Part shown: positions 19,418 to 30,144 of the stretch, piece by piece | Numbering within the stretch: the stretch's first letter is position 1 | Layout: every line of letters begins with the position of its first letter | Source: Haplosporangium gracile | Lineage: Eukaryota > Mortierellomycota > Mortierellomycetes > Mortierellales > Mortierellaceae | Direction: 5' to 3' | NCBI GenBank assembly: GCA_015499985.1 | Contig: JAAAUF010000369.1 | Location: forward strand, 6,214 to 36,838 | Length of the DNA stretch: 30,625 nucleotides | The notes under the pieces: generated by a model | The model's input: only the letters and a program-made list of their open reading frames with translations | Told to the model about the DNA's origin: nothing | Database searches by the model: none | Program-made: the position numbers and the translations under genes

Positions 19418-20774
19418 ATGCATAAGGCAGTAAAGTCCTCCAAGTTTCTCAAGGTAGCCCTTCCACCTCACCGTCCTCTCACTCTCTGTTCTATTCTTAT
19501 CCACTTCTCCGCTGCTTGTCGACCACCACGCCAGCAAATATTTAACATACCATCTTTTTACGCGCATTTTATATCTCTCTAGTCATCGGACAAGAAGAAA
19601 GCAGGAAAGGTAGCAGCAGGAGGAAGCGACGCCCCCCTCGGAAAGGATAACCTTCTGATGCGCGAGATCCTGGCCATGGGCGGGTCTGAAAAAGATATGG
19701 AACTCTTCCAGGATATCGATTCTGGATCTGAACTTGAGGAAGACGATAGCGATGATAACGACAACGAAGCTGAGAAGGTCAAGACCGTGAAAGCAGCGGT
19801 TATTAAGAAGGATAAGAAGAAGAAGGTGACCAAATCTGATCTTACCGAGGAGGAGGTAAAGAAAAACTTTCTTTTCACATGAAACATTGAACGTAAACAT
19901 TGGGGATGTAGTTAATATGTGTGTATATATCTAACACTTGCCATCGAACCCTTTCTATTGTTACTGTTTTACTTTCAAATAGCCAGGACTGAAGAACGAG
20001 GTCGCAAGTTTCATGAAATCTCTTTTCGGTTCTGCGTTAATGGATTCTTCAAAGATGAACACTGCCGCCGAGGAAGAAGACGACTCTGAAGAAGCCGCCG
20101 AGGCCGCTGCCGATTCTGAGAACGATGACGATTCTGAAAACTGGGCCACTGAGGAAGAAGGCAGCGACATCAACGAGGACGATGATGATGGCCAGGACCA
20201 AGAGGATGGAGGGGAGGACTCGGGAGATGATAGTATGGACGATTTACCGCAAGAGCTCAAGGATATCCATGCTCAGTTGGAGAGCAAGAAACGTAAATCC
20301 GACGCCGTTACTTCTGTTTCTAAATCAGCAGAACCTCAACAACCCAACAAAAAGGCGAAAACCACCACTGCCACCGCTACCACCGCCAAATCCGCTAAAG
20401 CGCTCTTGGCGGCACCTACAAAGAAGAGCTCAGAACTCGCCAAGCAGGTCTCGAAGCTCTTGGAAGGAAAAAAGACCGCCACCACCTCAGCAACAGCAGC
20501 ATCAGCATCAGCAGCGACAAGAAAGATCATCAAGAAGACAGTGACAACAACCACCACAACAACAAAAAAGACAACCGCTTCCTCAGCAGCAGTAAAGGGC
20601 AGTGTAGGTGCCAAGAAAGCGGCGACAGCCTGGAAGCTTGGAGATGGTTGGAGCAAAGGCTTCGAGGATGATGACGACAACATCGAGCCCTCAAAGCCTG
20701 CCAAGAAGAAGCAGAACAACAAGATTGATACCCAGAGAAAGAAGAAGCTGGCTGCTTTCAAGGCCAGACGGTAG
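19418..20774 (+). CDS. Acidic/lysine-rich, probably nucleolar protein
   Basis: The three exons are 19418-19453, 19583-19855 and 19983-20774, all phase 0 and GT-AG, giving 366 residues. The first exon encodes only 12 residues. A compact block (GKDNLLMREILAMGGSEKDM) and a second one (LKNEVASFMKSLFGSAL) are the parts likely to be conserved. Between and after them come long Asp/Glu/Ser tracts, then Lys/Thr/Ala-rich repeats, and the protein ends in KKKLAAFKARR. A motif near the end (AWKLGDGWSKGFEDDD) also looks conserved. Alternating acidic and basic low-complexity tracts with Lys clusters are typical of nucleolar ribosome-biogenesis proteins. I cannot assign a named family. The gene converges on the Nop4-like gene, with 166 nt between the stops. 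Confidence 0.8.
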
Positions 20775-20940
20775 TCTCTCCTCCTTTTTCCATCCTCAAA
20801 ATAACCGGGACACATAATAAAACACAAACATGCATTAGAAATGGAGTGTGATGAAAAATGATATTTTAATGCATGCGGAGGGAAATCTAATGAAAAGTGG
20901 TTATTGTGTGTAGTTTTGTAAAAAAAATGGAGCCATGAAA

Positions 20941-23900
20941 TTAATCGCGACCGCGACCACGACCGCGGAATCCACCACGGCCGCCACGGTCTCCACCACC
21001 GCCTCCGCGGCCACCGCGGCCACCACGGAATCCTCCTCTGGAGCCACCACGATCACTGGATCCACCCCGACCTCCACGGAAACCACCTCTGGAACCGCCG
21101 CGATCGCTAGATCCACCACGGCCTCCACGGAAACCACCTCTGGAACCGCCACGATCGCTAGATCCACCACGGCCTCCACGGAAGCCACCTCTTGAGCCAC
21201 CACGGTCTCCACCACCGCGTCCTCCACGGAATCCACCACGAGACTCGCCACGATCCCGTCCGCCGCCCTCATGGATCGATCTCCTGGGTCGTTTCCTCTC
21301 CTGGTCCTCCTCACCCTGGTGGTTATAATGCTCTCCTTCACCGTCATCCTCTCCCTCACGCTTACGCTTTCCGTCCCTTTCACCCTTACCCATCCGCCTC
21401 GTCTCACGTTCGTCTCTCTGCTTGTTGACCATCACGTTCTCAACCGAAAACTCGACAATTAGACACTTCTTCTCACCAAACAGTGAGGGGTTGTTGTTCA
21501 GCCAGCGGAGACCAGCCAAAGCATGTGCATGAGTAGAGTACTCCAAGAAACCATATCCCTTCGACCGCAGCTGCTTGGTATCTCCGTCAACACGATCCTT
21601 GGATCGGACAACCTTGGCCTGCTTGACAAACACGCGCTTATCCCAGCCCTCTGCCATCTCTTCCGCCAACAGGTGTCCACGCTTGCCATCCTTGACCTCG
21701 TTCTTGAACTTTTGAATAGCCTGTACTCCCAACTTGCGAAGATCCTTCTCGTCCATCTTGATGGGCAAATTACGGATCGAAAGACGAGTCTTGGAGATAT
21801 AGAGCGAAGGGTTGCGGGCGAGGAGAGCACGTCGAGCAGAGAAGGATGCCTGGCGCTTAGCCAACTCTCCGGGCAGGATCGACTTGGCGGCGGGCGAATC
21901 AGGAAAGATGACACCCTCACGCATCAAGTACAAGTTCCTGCGATCCTCACGCTCACGTTTCTGCTGACCAGCCTCCAGCAGCGTTACGGCAGACTTCTTG
22001 TCGACGGCACGAACAACGTTGAGGACACGTCCGTTAAGAGTAAACTTAACTGCGAGCTCCTCCGGCAAGTCGGGCTGCAAGATAGTGTGCTTGACAAAGT
22101 TGTTCTTCTTCTTCTTGTCGTTCTCTGCCTGGATGGGGTTGACGATAGCAGCGACCTTCTCAGCCTCAGCCATACAGTTGTCGGCAGCGCCCTTGTTGAA
22201 GTAGCAAACAAATCCTGTGCCGCGGGACCGTCCAGTGTCGTGGTCCATTGTCACACGGCAGTAGCGCAACTTTCCCCAGTGCCGGAAGAGTTCAAACAGA
22301 TCGTCCTTTGTTGCCTCAAAATCCAAATTGCGGATGAAAAGAGTGGTGCCTTCGCTGGGATCAGGGAGAACCATCTTGGCTAAAAGTTCGTACGGAAAAA
22401 TGGAAGTTAGACATACTCTTTCAATAAATTTCGAATTGACGTCTGGATTGTTCCTGAGCAAAGGGGAACTTACTCTGCTCCTTCTCCTCAGCCTCCTCAA
22501 GGTCAAGGGCGGCCAAAGCAGCGGCATCCTCCTCCTCGGCATCCACCTCCTCATCGGAATCCTCAGCCTCCTCGTCGTCGCTACCCTGAAGATGATCCAA
22601 GTCAAGCTCCTCATCTTCATCGTCAGACCCCTCCTCACCTTCATCATCATCATCCTCATCCTCCTCTTCCTCGTCGTCCTCATTCTCTGCAGAAGCATCC
22701 TCCATTTCAACATCCTGATCCTCCTCTGCTGCTGGTGCTGCTGGTGACTCGTCCTGTACCTTGGCCTCAGCCTCCTCGAAACGATCCTTGGCCAACGCCC
22801 AATCGACAGCAATGGTACGGCCATGGTGCTCAGTGCCGTTCAAGGCAGCAACAGCCTTCTCGGTCGCCTCCAAATTCTCCATCTGAACAAATCCGAATCC
22901 ACGGAGGGGACCTCCCTCGAACTTACGAGGCAAGTTGACCTCGTGAACAGTACCGTACTTGGTGAACAGGTCACGGAGCTCAGTCTCTCTGTACTTCCAG
23001 GGCAAGTTGCGGACAATCAATCGGCAGCGCTTGTAGACGGAGGGTGAAGCCAGCAGGGCTGCGTGAAGGGCGCACGACTTGAAAATGTGTCCATCCAGGG
23101 CCTGAACAGCCTGTGCAGCCAATGCGGCAGTGGAGTAAATAATATGTGCTAATCAATTGAAGCAAATCGGTTAGTTCCTTCTCAAAACACGGAGTATCTT
23201 CCTTGTATGATCCAGCCACGAACAGTATCCGTCACTCACCAGTTCCCTCCTCGACCTGATCTTCGCCCTTCTGTTCTCCTTCGGCGGCTTCAGGGGCCTT
23301 TGTGATGACTGGGTAAATGACCTCCTTGACCTCTCCAGACTTGCGGACCTTCTTGTAGATGTGCTTCTTGGTGATATCCTTGCCCAGTCCCTTTAATACG
23401 ACAGTCTGGAATGAGTAGCTATAATAGAGCGAAAATAAAACGTTAGTGACGAATTCCAGTCTCGTAAAACACTTCAATCTCCTGTGTCAAGCTAAATGGT
23501 GTTCCTTACTTCTTCTCTTTGGGTTCTTCTGCTTCTTCCTTCTTTGCCTGCTTGGGCTTGTCGGTCTTGGGCTTGTCGGTCTTGGTCTTAGGCTTGAACT
23601 CCTTCTTGGGCTTGTCCTCTCCATCATCTACAAGAATGACCAACAATCAAAAGATGGTAAATGTCAGCATAACAGGAACAGAAAGAACTTCAATTCACAT
23701 CAACAAAAGACACATACGTGATTTCTTGACAGCCTTTTCCATGATGAGGGGTCGCTGCTTCAAGAACTTTGTTCCGCGCAACTCGTTGATAGCCTTGTCA
23801 GCATCCTCGGGCAAGACAAACTGCACGAATCCGAATCCCTTGTTTTTGGGGGTGGTCTTGGCAGCAGTGGCAGCAGCAGCAGCGATGCCGGCCTTGTTGT

Positions 23901-24129
23901 CCTCAGAGGAAGGTGACTCTGCCGCGATCTGCTCGGCACTGCGGTCGAGGACCACGAAGCAGGAACGGACAGGTCCGATTTCGGAGAAGAAGGCCTCAAG
24001 CTGTGCGCTGGTGGCCTCATAGGGAAGACCACGGACAAAAAGCGTCGACTTGCTGGTATTCTCCTCTGCGATTGTTGCTGTTGTCGTAGTGACGGTCTCG
24101 GCCACGGCGGGTGCTGGCGTGTCCGACAT
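20941..24129 (-). CDS. NOP4: Nop4/RBM28-type multi-RRM ribosome-biogenesis factor
   Basis: The five exons are 24129-23718, 23627-23510, 23418-23240, 23148-22474 and 22379-20941, all GT-AG and in frame, giving 940 residues. RRM1 is at about 29-131 (RNP2 LFVRGL, RNP1 KGFGFVQF). A Lys-rich linker and a divergent RRM-like module (about 180-275) follow. The next RRM is at about 278-360 (LIVRNLPW, RGFGFVQM). After a long acidic tract (365-455) come an RRM at about 473-590 (LFIRNLDF, GTGFVCYF) and one at about 659-775 (LSIRNLPI, KGYGFLEY) with a long insert. The last 110 residues are RGG/FRGG repeats. Order, acidic linker and interrupted last RRM fit Nop4/RBM28, a nucleolar factor for the 27S/60S pathway. 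The start at 24129 was preferred over an upstream in-frame ATG because MSDTPAPAV leads directly into RRM1. Confidence 0.9.
21020..21205 (-). repeat. 51-nt coding minisatellite encoding RGG units
   Basis: Within the last exon of the Nop4-like gene a 17-codon unit (GGSSDRGGSRGGFRGGR) is repeated about three times with few changes, flanked by shorter degenerate copies. The unit keeps frame, so copy-number change would alter only the length of the RGG tail. Confidence 0.85.
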
Positions 24130-24331
24130 TGTGTTATGTGTGTGTGAAGGAAGGGAAGGGGGACAGCAATGCAAAGACCAGCAAAGGACAACAACCACCT
24201 ATGCCAGAAACTCAGATAGTTGCCACAAAAAAAAAAAAAATGAAGCTATCGGTGGCTTAACATCAAAATTTGTTTACCAGCCTCAGGCGCAGCACTCACG
24301 ATCAATTATCATTCCTTTTAATTCTAAAATG

Positions 24332-27300
24332 CTACATGTTATTCTGCACCTTGAACGCGTCCCAAGCAGAGTTGAGGGTGCTGAAAATGGTATTGGCCAT
24401 CATCCTCTGCTCTATCGTCGTCGACGCACTCAGCTATCATTCACAGGGGAAAATTAACGTTAGTTAGCAAAAAGCAAATGTATCGACGAGTTCATCTGAA
24501 CAAGAACGAAGAACAAACCAAGAGCGAGACAGATGCGTACCTTATCAGGGTGCATTTTGCCGATGGCGCGCATATACTTGATCTTGACCTGCGAAGGGGT
24601 AACCAGCTCATGCAGACCCACTGGCTTCCAGCCTATTCCCTCCCAAAGAACCGACCCAAGAGATGAAATCAGCGCACGGATATTGTCCTCCTTGCCCGCC
24701 TTCCACATCGTCATCTTCATCTCCACCTGATCTGTCAGTCTCAGCTTCTCGTCCTCGTCCCTCTCCTGCTGGGCTGCATTCTGACGCAACTTGCTCACTC
24801 CCTCCGATCGCGCCAACTCTGCCTTCACTTTGGCGTCGTTATTGGTCCGTTGTTGAGAAGCAAACATATCCTGCATAGGCGACGACACCGACATGCCGCC
24901 CTGACGCGCAGCCGACACAGCGGGCTTCCTGGCAGTTGGTTGAGCAAAACCATCAGCTCCACCACCACTGACCATAGTAATTGCCTTTTCACACCGACGT
25001 TGTCCTTCAGCAGCGTTCCGATGTCCTGGATCTAGCTCCTTCAACTTTTCCCAGTCGTCCCTGGCCTCCTTGTACTTTTCGAGGTTCTCGTACGCAGTTG
25101 CACGGCGCATTAAAGCCTTGCCCATTTGGTCCTTGAGGTTTACGCCAGCGCTCTCAGGCAATACATCCTGAACACCTTGTCCATCAGGTCCCTGCACTTG
25201 CAAAACGGTCTTGTCGCATACAGACACTGTCTCGCGATATTCGCCAATCTTCAACAGAGCAGCAGCACGGTTGTTCTGAGTCACGATCAGAAGGATATGA
25301 CCCGATGGTAGAGACTGGCCAGCACGTGCGTAGAATTCCGCAGCTTGGCCAAACTGACCCAGCTTGAAGACTTCATTTCCTTTCTCCTTGTAATGGTTCG
25401 ACTCAACCAACTGCTGACTGCTCGCTTGAACAAGGGTACGGGGTGGGCGAGCGGGCTTGGATGGGAGAGGCGAAGGGGTCCTGGTTGCCCGAGCAGCGTT
25501 GGAAGGAGTTGAAGAAACTGAGCCAGACGAAAAGGAAGGTGTTGACATGCTTGACTTTTGCTTGCTGGGCGAGTCGCCTGTGGAAAACAAAGATTGCTGG
25601 TTCCTGGATGTGGCGGCGCCTCCTCGTCGAGATGACGAAACATATGTATCCTCGAAGGCCTCCTTTTCCTGGCGTGGCCGTGACGACTGCTGCTGTTGTT
25701 GTTGTTGTTGTTGACGCTGTTGTTGTTGTTGACGCTGTTGCTGCGGTTGACGTTGCTCTTGTTGGTGCTGCTGTTCCCGTCGACCTCTGAAGACCTCGTC
25801 CTCCTCCGAATCTGAATCCTTGTATTGGCCACGGCTGGGCTTAAACTCATCCTCGACCCACTGGTGCCGACGAGCGGCGGTCGATTTTGGCTCTTCTGCC
25901 GTTATATCCTCCATCACCGACTGAACCTTGTCGCGACCCTGTTTGTAAATCTCGTTGGCTTTGGACAGCATAGACATTCCGAAGACAGATGCCGTGCCCA
26001 CAAACTTGTCCTTTTGCTGTTGCAGTTGCTGTGCTCTCGATGGTTCCTGCTGTTGTTGCGCTTGTCCCCTGCCTTGATTCCTTCTCCGGCGATCTTCCAG
26101 AGCGGGGTCGCTATCGTCACGGTAAGGTCGTCTCTCTTCCTGTCTTCGCTCTCTTGTGCCTTGGTTACGTCTCCTGGAGGGTATTTGATCCTCTGCCTCA
26201 TCGTTTTGAACCAAGTATTCGATGGCTGCCTCGATATCTCTTCCATTCTCAGTCATTGCAAGGGCCAGCTTTGCGCGTTCGGCCGAAAAGCCCATACTAA
26301 CGATCTGTGCAATGTCGGCGTCCTCTCTGCTCGATGGCTTTGACGCTGCTGTTGCAGCTCGTGGAGGTTTGGCTGCTGGTGTCCTTGAGGTTGGAGGACT
26401 GGTTCGTTGAGACGGTGATCCTGCTGGTGATGGTTGCTTCCCGATAAAAGAGTTCAGAGCGTCCACAGAATCTCGCTGACGAGTTGGTTTTTCCGGAGGT
26501 GCTGATTCAAACGATCCCAAGTCGAAGACGTCGTTACTGGAGACAGGTGTCTATTGAAAGTTTGATGACGAGTCAGACATGGGCAGTGTATCTGTTTGTG
26601 CGACCATAAAAAATCGAAAAATTCGCTGAAATGACAACATCGTCAATACCTGGGCTGGTTTGGCGACAGTAGCACTGGCCAAGAAGTCTAGATCCCACGG
26701 GTCTGCCACCTTGGCAGTGGGTTGCTGCCCAAGGGGAGGGGTATTATTCCGGCTGAATGGATGGACAGGGGTTTAAATGAAGCGACAGGGAGGGAGAAGA
26801 TCAATAATAGAACTGTGTGTCCAATTACAGGCGGTCTCAAGGTTCCATCTCGGGTGAGCAATTAAGCACACGCATCAACAGATAACAAAAAATTGAGCAT
26901 GAAAAAAACTGTGGTTTGCATACATGGAGTTCAACGACTGGTTCTTCATAGAGGGGCTGTTCCGTGAGACTTGATCACCAAGGAGAGCGCCGAACGGATC
27001 CTTGGATGTAAGTGTTGAAGCCATTGTCGAGGGGGACGAGTTGTTTGACCGTTCAGGCTGCAACGGTATCATCGCAGGCGAGGGCGATCGGCCGAGAACT
27101 CCTGGGGAAGCAAGGTATCCTCCTGCCGGGCTCTGGTTGCGCGAGAGATTGAACTGCTGCTGTGATGACAGCGGTTGAGGCTGCGGGAACTTTGGGATCG
27201 GGGATGCGAATCCTGGTACAAGCTGAGGTGACGATGTAACGATAGGTCGTTGGAGTCCTGCAATGTTTCCGGGATCATATCCCTTTGATGCTGATGATGT

Positions 27301-27846
27301 TGAAGAGTTCATAGCTGGACTGAACGTCGATCGAGAAGGCTGCGAAAAGCCTGAAGAGGAGGAGGATGAATTGAAGCTAGAAGAGCCAAACGGTGAGGCA
27401 GAGGAAGCAGGTGTGGGTGAACTGCTGAGGGATCCCCAGGAGTTGGACTGTTGCTGCTGGTCGTGTCGACGTCTTTCGTCCAGCGACATAGAGTTGAGAC
27501 TCTTGGTGACTCCTGAGGAAGTGTTCTGACCAAAGGAGGGCATGAGCGAGCCAAAGACGTCGTCGGCATTCTTTTTTTGCGATGATGCAGGCGAAGAGGA
27601 GATGCCGGTGGAGCTGTTGTTGTTGCGGTAAGGCTGTGGTGCAGGGAGAGGATTGGATGAGGCCGGGGTGGGAACGAGTCCGACCTTGGAGAGACCCATC
27701 TGCAGGTGTGCGGGCTTGGAGGTCGGAGGAGGGGGCACGGGCTTGACTTTTCCAGAGGCCATGCCTACACCGTTGGCACCCTGGCGGTTGCCGTTGTTGT
27801 TGGCAGGGCCCTTTTGCTCCCAGGAGAGGCCCAGCAGGTCATCCAT
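24332..27846 (-). CDS. SWA2: Auxilin/Swa2-like clathrin-uncoating co-chaperone
   Basis: The four exons are 27846-26924, 26752-26650, 26550-24541 and 24433-24332, all in frame, giving 1045 residues. The N-terminal 340 residues are disordered, Ser/Pro/Asn/Gln-rich, and carry DPF, DPW and DLDFL-type motifs that suit clathrin and adaptor binding. A UBA domain lies at about 420-460 (IVSMGFSAERAKLALAMTEN). A Gln-rich tract follows. TPR repeats are at about 722-880 (NHYKEKGNEVFKLGQFGQAA onwards). The C-terminal J domain starts near 970 and has the HPDK signature at the exon 3/4 junction. Exon 4 supplies the last helix (IFSTLNSAWDAF). This UBA-TPR-J order is that of yeast Swa2/Aux1, which recruits Hsc70 to strip clathrin from vesicles. 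The protein is longer than yeast Swa2 (668), mainly because of the N-terminus and Gln tracts. Confidence 0.93.
25688..25775 (-). repeat. CAG/CAA polyglutamine-coding tract
   Basis: Near-continuous Gln codons (CAA and CAG), interrupted by Arg, His, Pro and Glu, lie within the auxilin gene between the UBA and TPR regions. The longest pure run is about nine Gln. Mixed codons suggest a moderately stable tract. Confidence 0.85.
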
Positions 27847-28047
27847 GTCGGCGAATGAGCGAAGTAGAAGGGTAAAGAAGGGAGAGGGATGGATGAAGGA
27901 CAATGGATGTAAAGAGAAGAAAGGGAAAAAAATGAAGCGAAGGCAAGGAAGGGGAAGGGGAAGGTGAGGGATGAGCAGACAGAATGGAACTGTGCTCAAA
28001 GGATCGTGCAGCTTAAGGGTAGTCCTCAGCTTGGCTCACTCAGATAA
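27847..28047 (-). promoter_or_regulatory. Upstream region of the auxilin gene
   Basis: On the minus strand the 120 nt before the ATG at 27846 are C/T-rich, matching other leaders in this window. An in-frame upstream ATG at 27999 would add about 51 Phe/Leu/Pro-rich residues. That extension is just the leader read as protein, so I placed the start at MDDLLGLSW. Confidence 0.45.
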
Positions 28048-28251
28048 ATCAACGCGGTAATACATTTAAAAGAGCTTATTCAAGGAGGCGATCCTGCGTA
28101 CGGCAATCTACGCAATCTACGCGTTCTTGCTGTCGATGATCCTTCTACACTGATATTTCCTTTTTCTACGATGAAACTATTAGGATAGTTCACCTTCAGG
28201 GATAATAAGAACATAGCCGACGCGTTCATAGCAGAGATCTCTCTTTCTTCT
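28048..28251 (+). pseudogene. Coding relic A, family not recognised
   Basis: Plus-strand frame from 28048: 46 protein-like codons (including KELIQGGDPAYGNLRNLRVL and VDDPSTLIFPF), a TAG at 28186, then 21 more codons in the same frame (FTFRDNKNIADAFIAEISLS) before the next stop. There is no ATG start. A 3'-splice-like TTCAG also lies just after the TAG, so an intron is possible. The composition is clearly more protein-like than the surroundings. No family is recognised. Confidence 0.35.
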
Positions 28252-28900
28252 TGACATGGCCATCAGGATTCACGATAACCCTAGTGCCATTCTGATGCTG
28301 CCCTCTGTGTCATGACCGCTACCCTCTCTTCTCCCACAAAGCTTTTTAAGCTACTTTCCACATCACCATATGGGACAGAAAGTCATTCCTTTTTGCACCT
28401 CAGGTGAGATCAGATCCTCAGGTTAGATACGAACGCGCATCTCTTATTTTTCAAGAAACGATGACTGGTTGACTTTCTATGACATGCCGCACCCACTTTT
28501 TGGATTCAAAGGTTTTGTCGGCGAGAACAAACATTCCCTTTCATAAAAAGGATGCCTCTTTCATGATTAAATTTTCCATTACTTCTTTTATTTTCATTCT
28601 GCATATCTTATAGCACAATGAAGACTTTATGAGCCCCCTCCTCCTCTTCCTCTCCTTCACCCTACTAGCAATGTAATCTTGACAGATGCGACACCAGCAT
28701 AAGCACAACCAATTACACCACAAACACCAACAACGACGATTCAAGCGTATTTGACACTAAAGTACCTCGACGGAAGAGGGAAAATTGGTTGTTTAATTGG
28801 TATCTGTCAGTCAACCACGGCATTTTTTTTTCAGACTTGCATCCCATGTCAAGTCAGTCAAATGGTTTCTTTTTTAGATTCGATCTCTTTATTTATGTAG

Positions 28901-29146
28901 CATTCAGTCTGCAGAGCATTTTCATCACATCTGCTTTTATCCAGAAGTTTTGAACGAAAGCAGCGACACCTTCGAAAGCATGAATGGGACCAGGCCTTAT
29001 TAGAGTGTAGTGCTTCTATGATGAAGATACTCTTTGGGAATGAAATTCCAGTACTCGAACTCTGTCTGAAGGACTGGGTCGAGATTAAGTGTAGTGGCCA
29101 TCGCGCAAAAAAATATTTAGACTTGTCGGGACGCCCTTTAAGCTAA
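28901..29146 (+). pseudogene. Coding relic B, family not recognised
   Basis: This 81-codon open frame has no start codon before residue 40. Its second half (HEWDQALLECSASMMKILFG and KDWVEIKCSGHRAKKYLDL) reads like a folded domain. It ends at TAA 29144. It may be an internal exon or a decayed gene. A neighbouring frame is also open over the first part (28910-28990). Confidence 0.3.
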
Positions 29147-29256
29147 TATTGTGACCATACATGTTTCTTCATTTCAGGTACTGTATGACATTGCTCTCGT
29201 ATGGCCTTTGTTCATTTGGTTATTAACTAATGTTCTCCCTTCTTTATCTACTTTAG

Positions 29257-29307
29257 GCTCGACGAGGTAATGGCACCTTACAGATCGTCATTCCAGAATG
29301 GACCTAG
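29257..29307 (+). pseudogene. Coding relic C / possible terminal exon
   Basis: After a good acceptor (TCTACTTTAG) come 16 codons (ARRGNGTLQIVIPEWT) and a TAG. A donor-like CAG|GTACTG near 29178 would give an intron of about 79 nt upstream. It may be the last exon of the gene to which relic B belongs, but the frames do not join cleanly. Confidence 0.2.
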
Positions 29308-30144
29308 AATAGTGAACGTGGCCTTCCAAGATCTTTCCAAATATGCGCTTCCTGAACACATCCTCATACAAAAGTCAAAAGTCGTTGTTCGATAGATCCT
29401 CAACATGTTGGAGCCCAGCAACGCCTCACCTGTCGACTGCAGCTCTAGGCACTGAACCAAAAGTAACAAAACCACTCCGGTTCGGGGCCGTTACTTTACC
29501 CACATCCTACTTCGATCCCCTTCTCGCACGAAAAGAAATTTGACGAGTTTTCGTGTTTTGAGGGAAAGTGTTTTGGGGCTAGCCTTGTTCTATTATGGAC
29601 TAAAAAACGAGGTTTGGACAACCTTCTTTTCTTCTTATCAGCCCGAGATTGTGACCTGAAAAGAGGAAGGCATGTAAAAAAGGTGAGTATCCTTCCAATC
29701 TACTCTCTTCCTTTTTTTTCCCTCTCTAGCGAATATCTTCTAAACAAGACACAAGTAGCCTGTTTAGCGTTGAGCTTTATTCTTTTAAGTATTCATCTCT
29801 TACTAACTTTGCATGTTAGACTCATATCGATCCTTACAATTTGCTACCAGAAACTCTCATTTTTTCCTCCACCTTCATGAGAACCTGCCCTTTAGTTGCC
29901 CTAAAATCCCATTTTCATCTTAATTTCGATTTTTTTTTGTATTTTTAAAAAATCCAAAAAAAAAACCAGTTCAGCTAAAAAAAACACTTCTTCCCATATG
30001 TTTTCTGCTGTTGTAATGTCAAAAGAGTGAGCGTTTGTGGAATACCTATAACAAAAACGTGTTGTTTTTTTCTTATTTCATTAAATTGCCGTCATATGTC
30101 ATATAAGTCAGAGAACATGTCCCTGGTCTTAATCTTGAGATAAC
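29308..30144. other. A/T-rich region without recognisable genes
   Basis: Nothing coding stands out. Near 29931-29965 an imperfect A/T palindrome (T-run, GTATTTTT, then AAAAAATCC and an A-run) could form a hairpin. Confidence 0.4.

Noticed and set aside
21523..22383. 286-codon plus-strand frame
   Set aside because: It is antisense to conserved RRM exons of the Nop4-like gene. Its Leu/Val-rich composition is the usual complement shadow.
23149..23717. Possible intronic snoRNAs in the Nop4-like gene
   Set aside because: I looked for box C/D signatures in introns 1-3 and found no proper C-box/D-box pair with a terminal stem.
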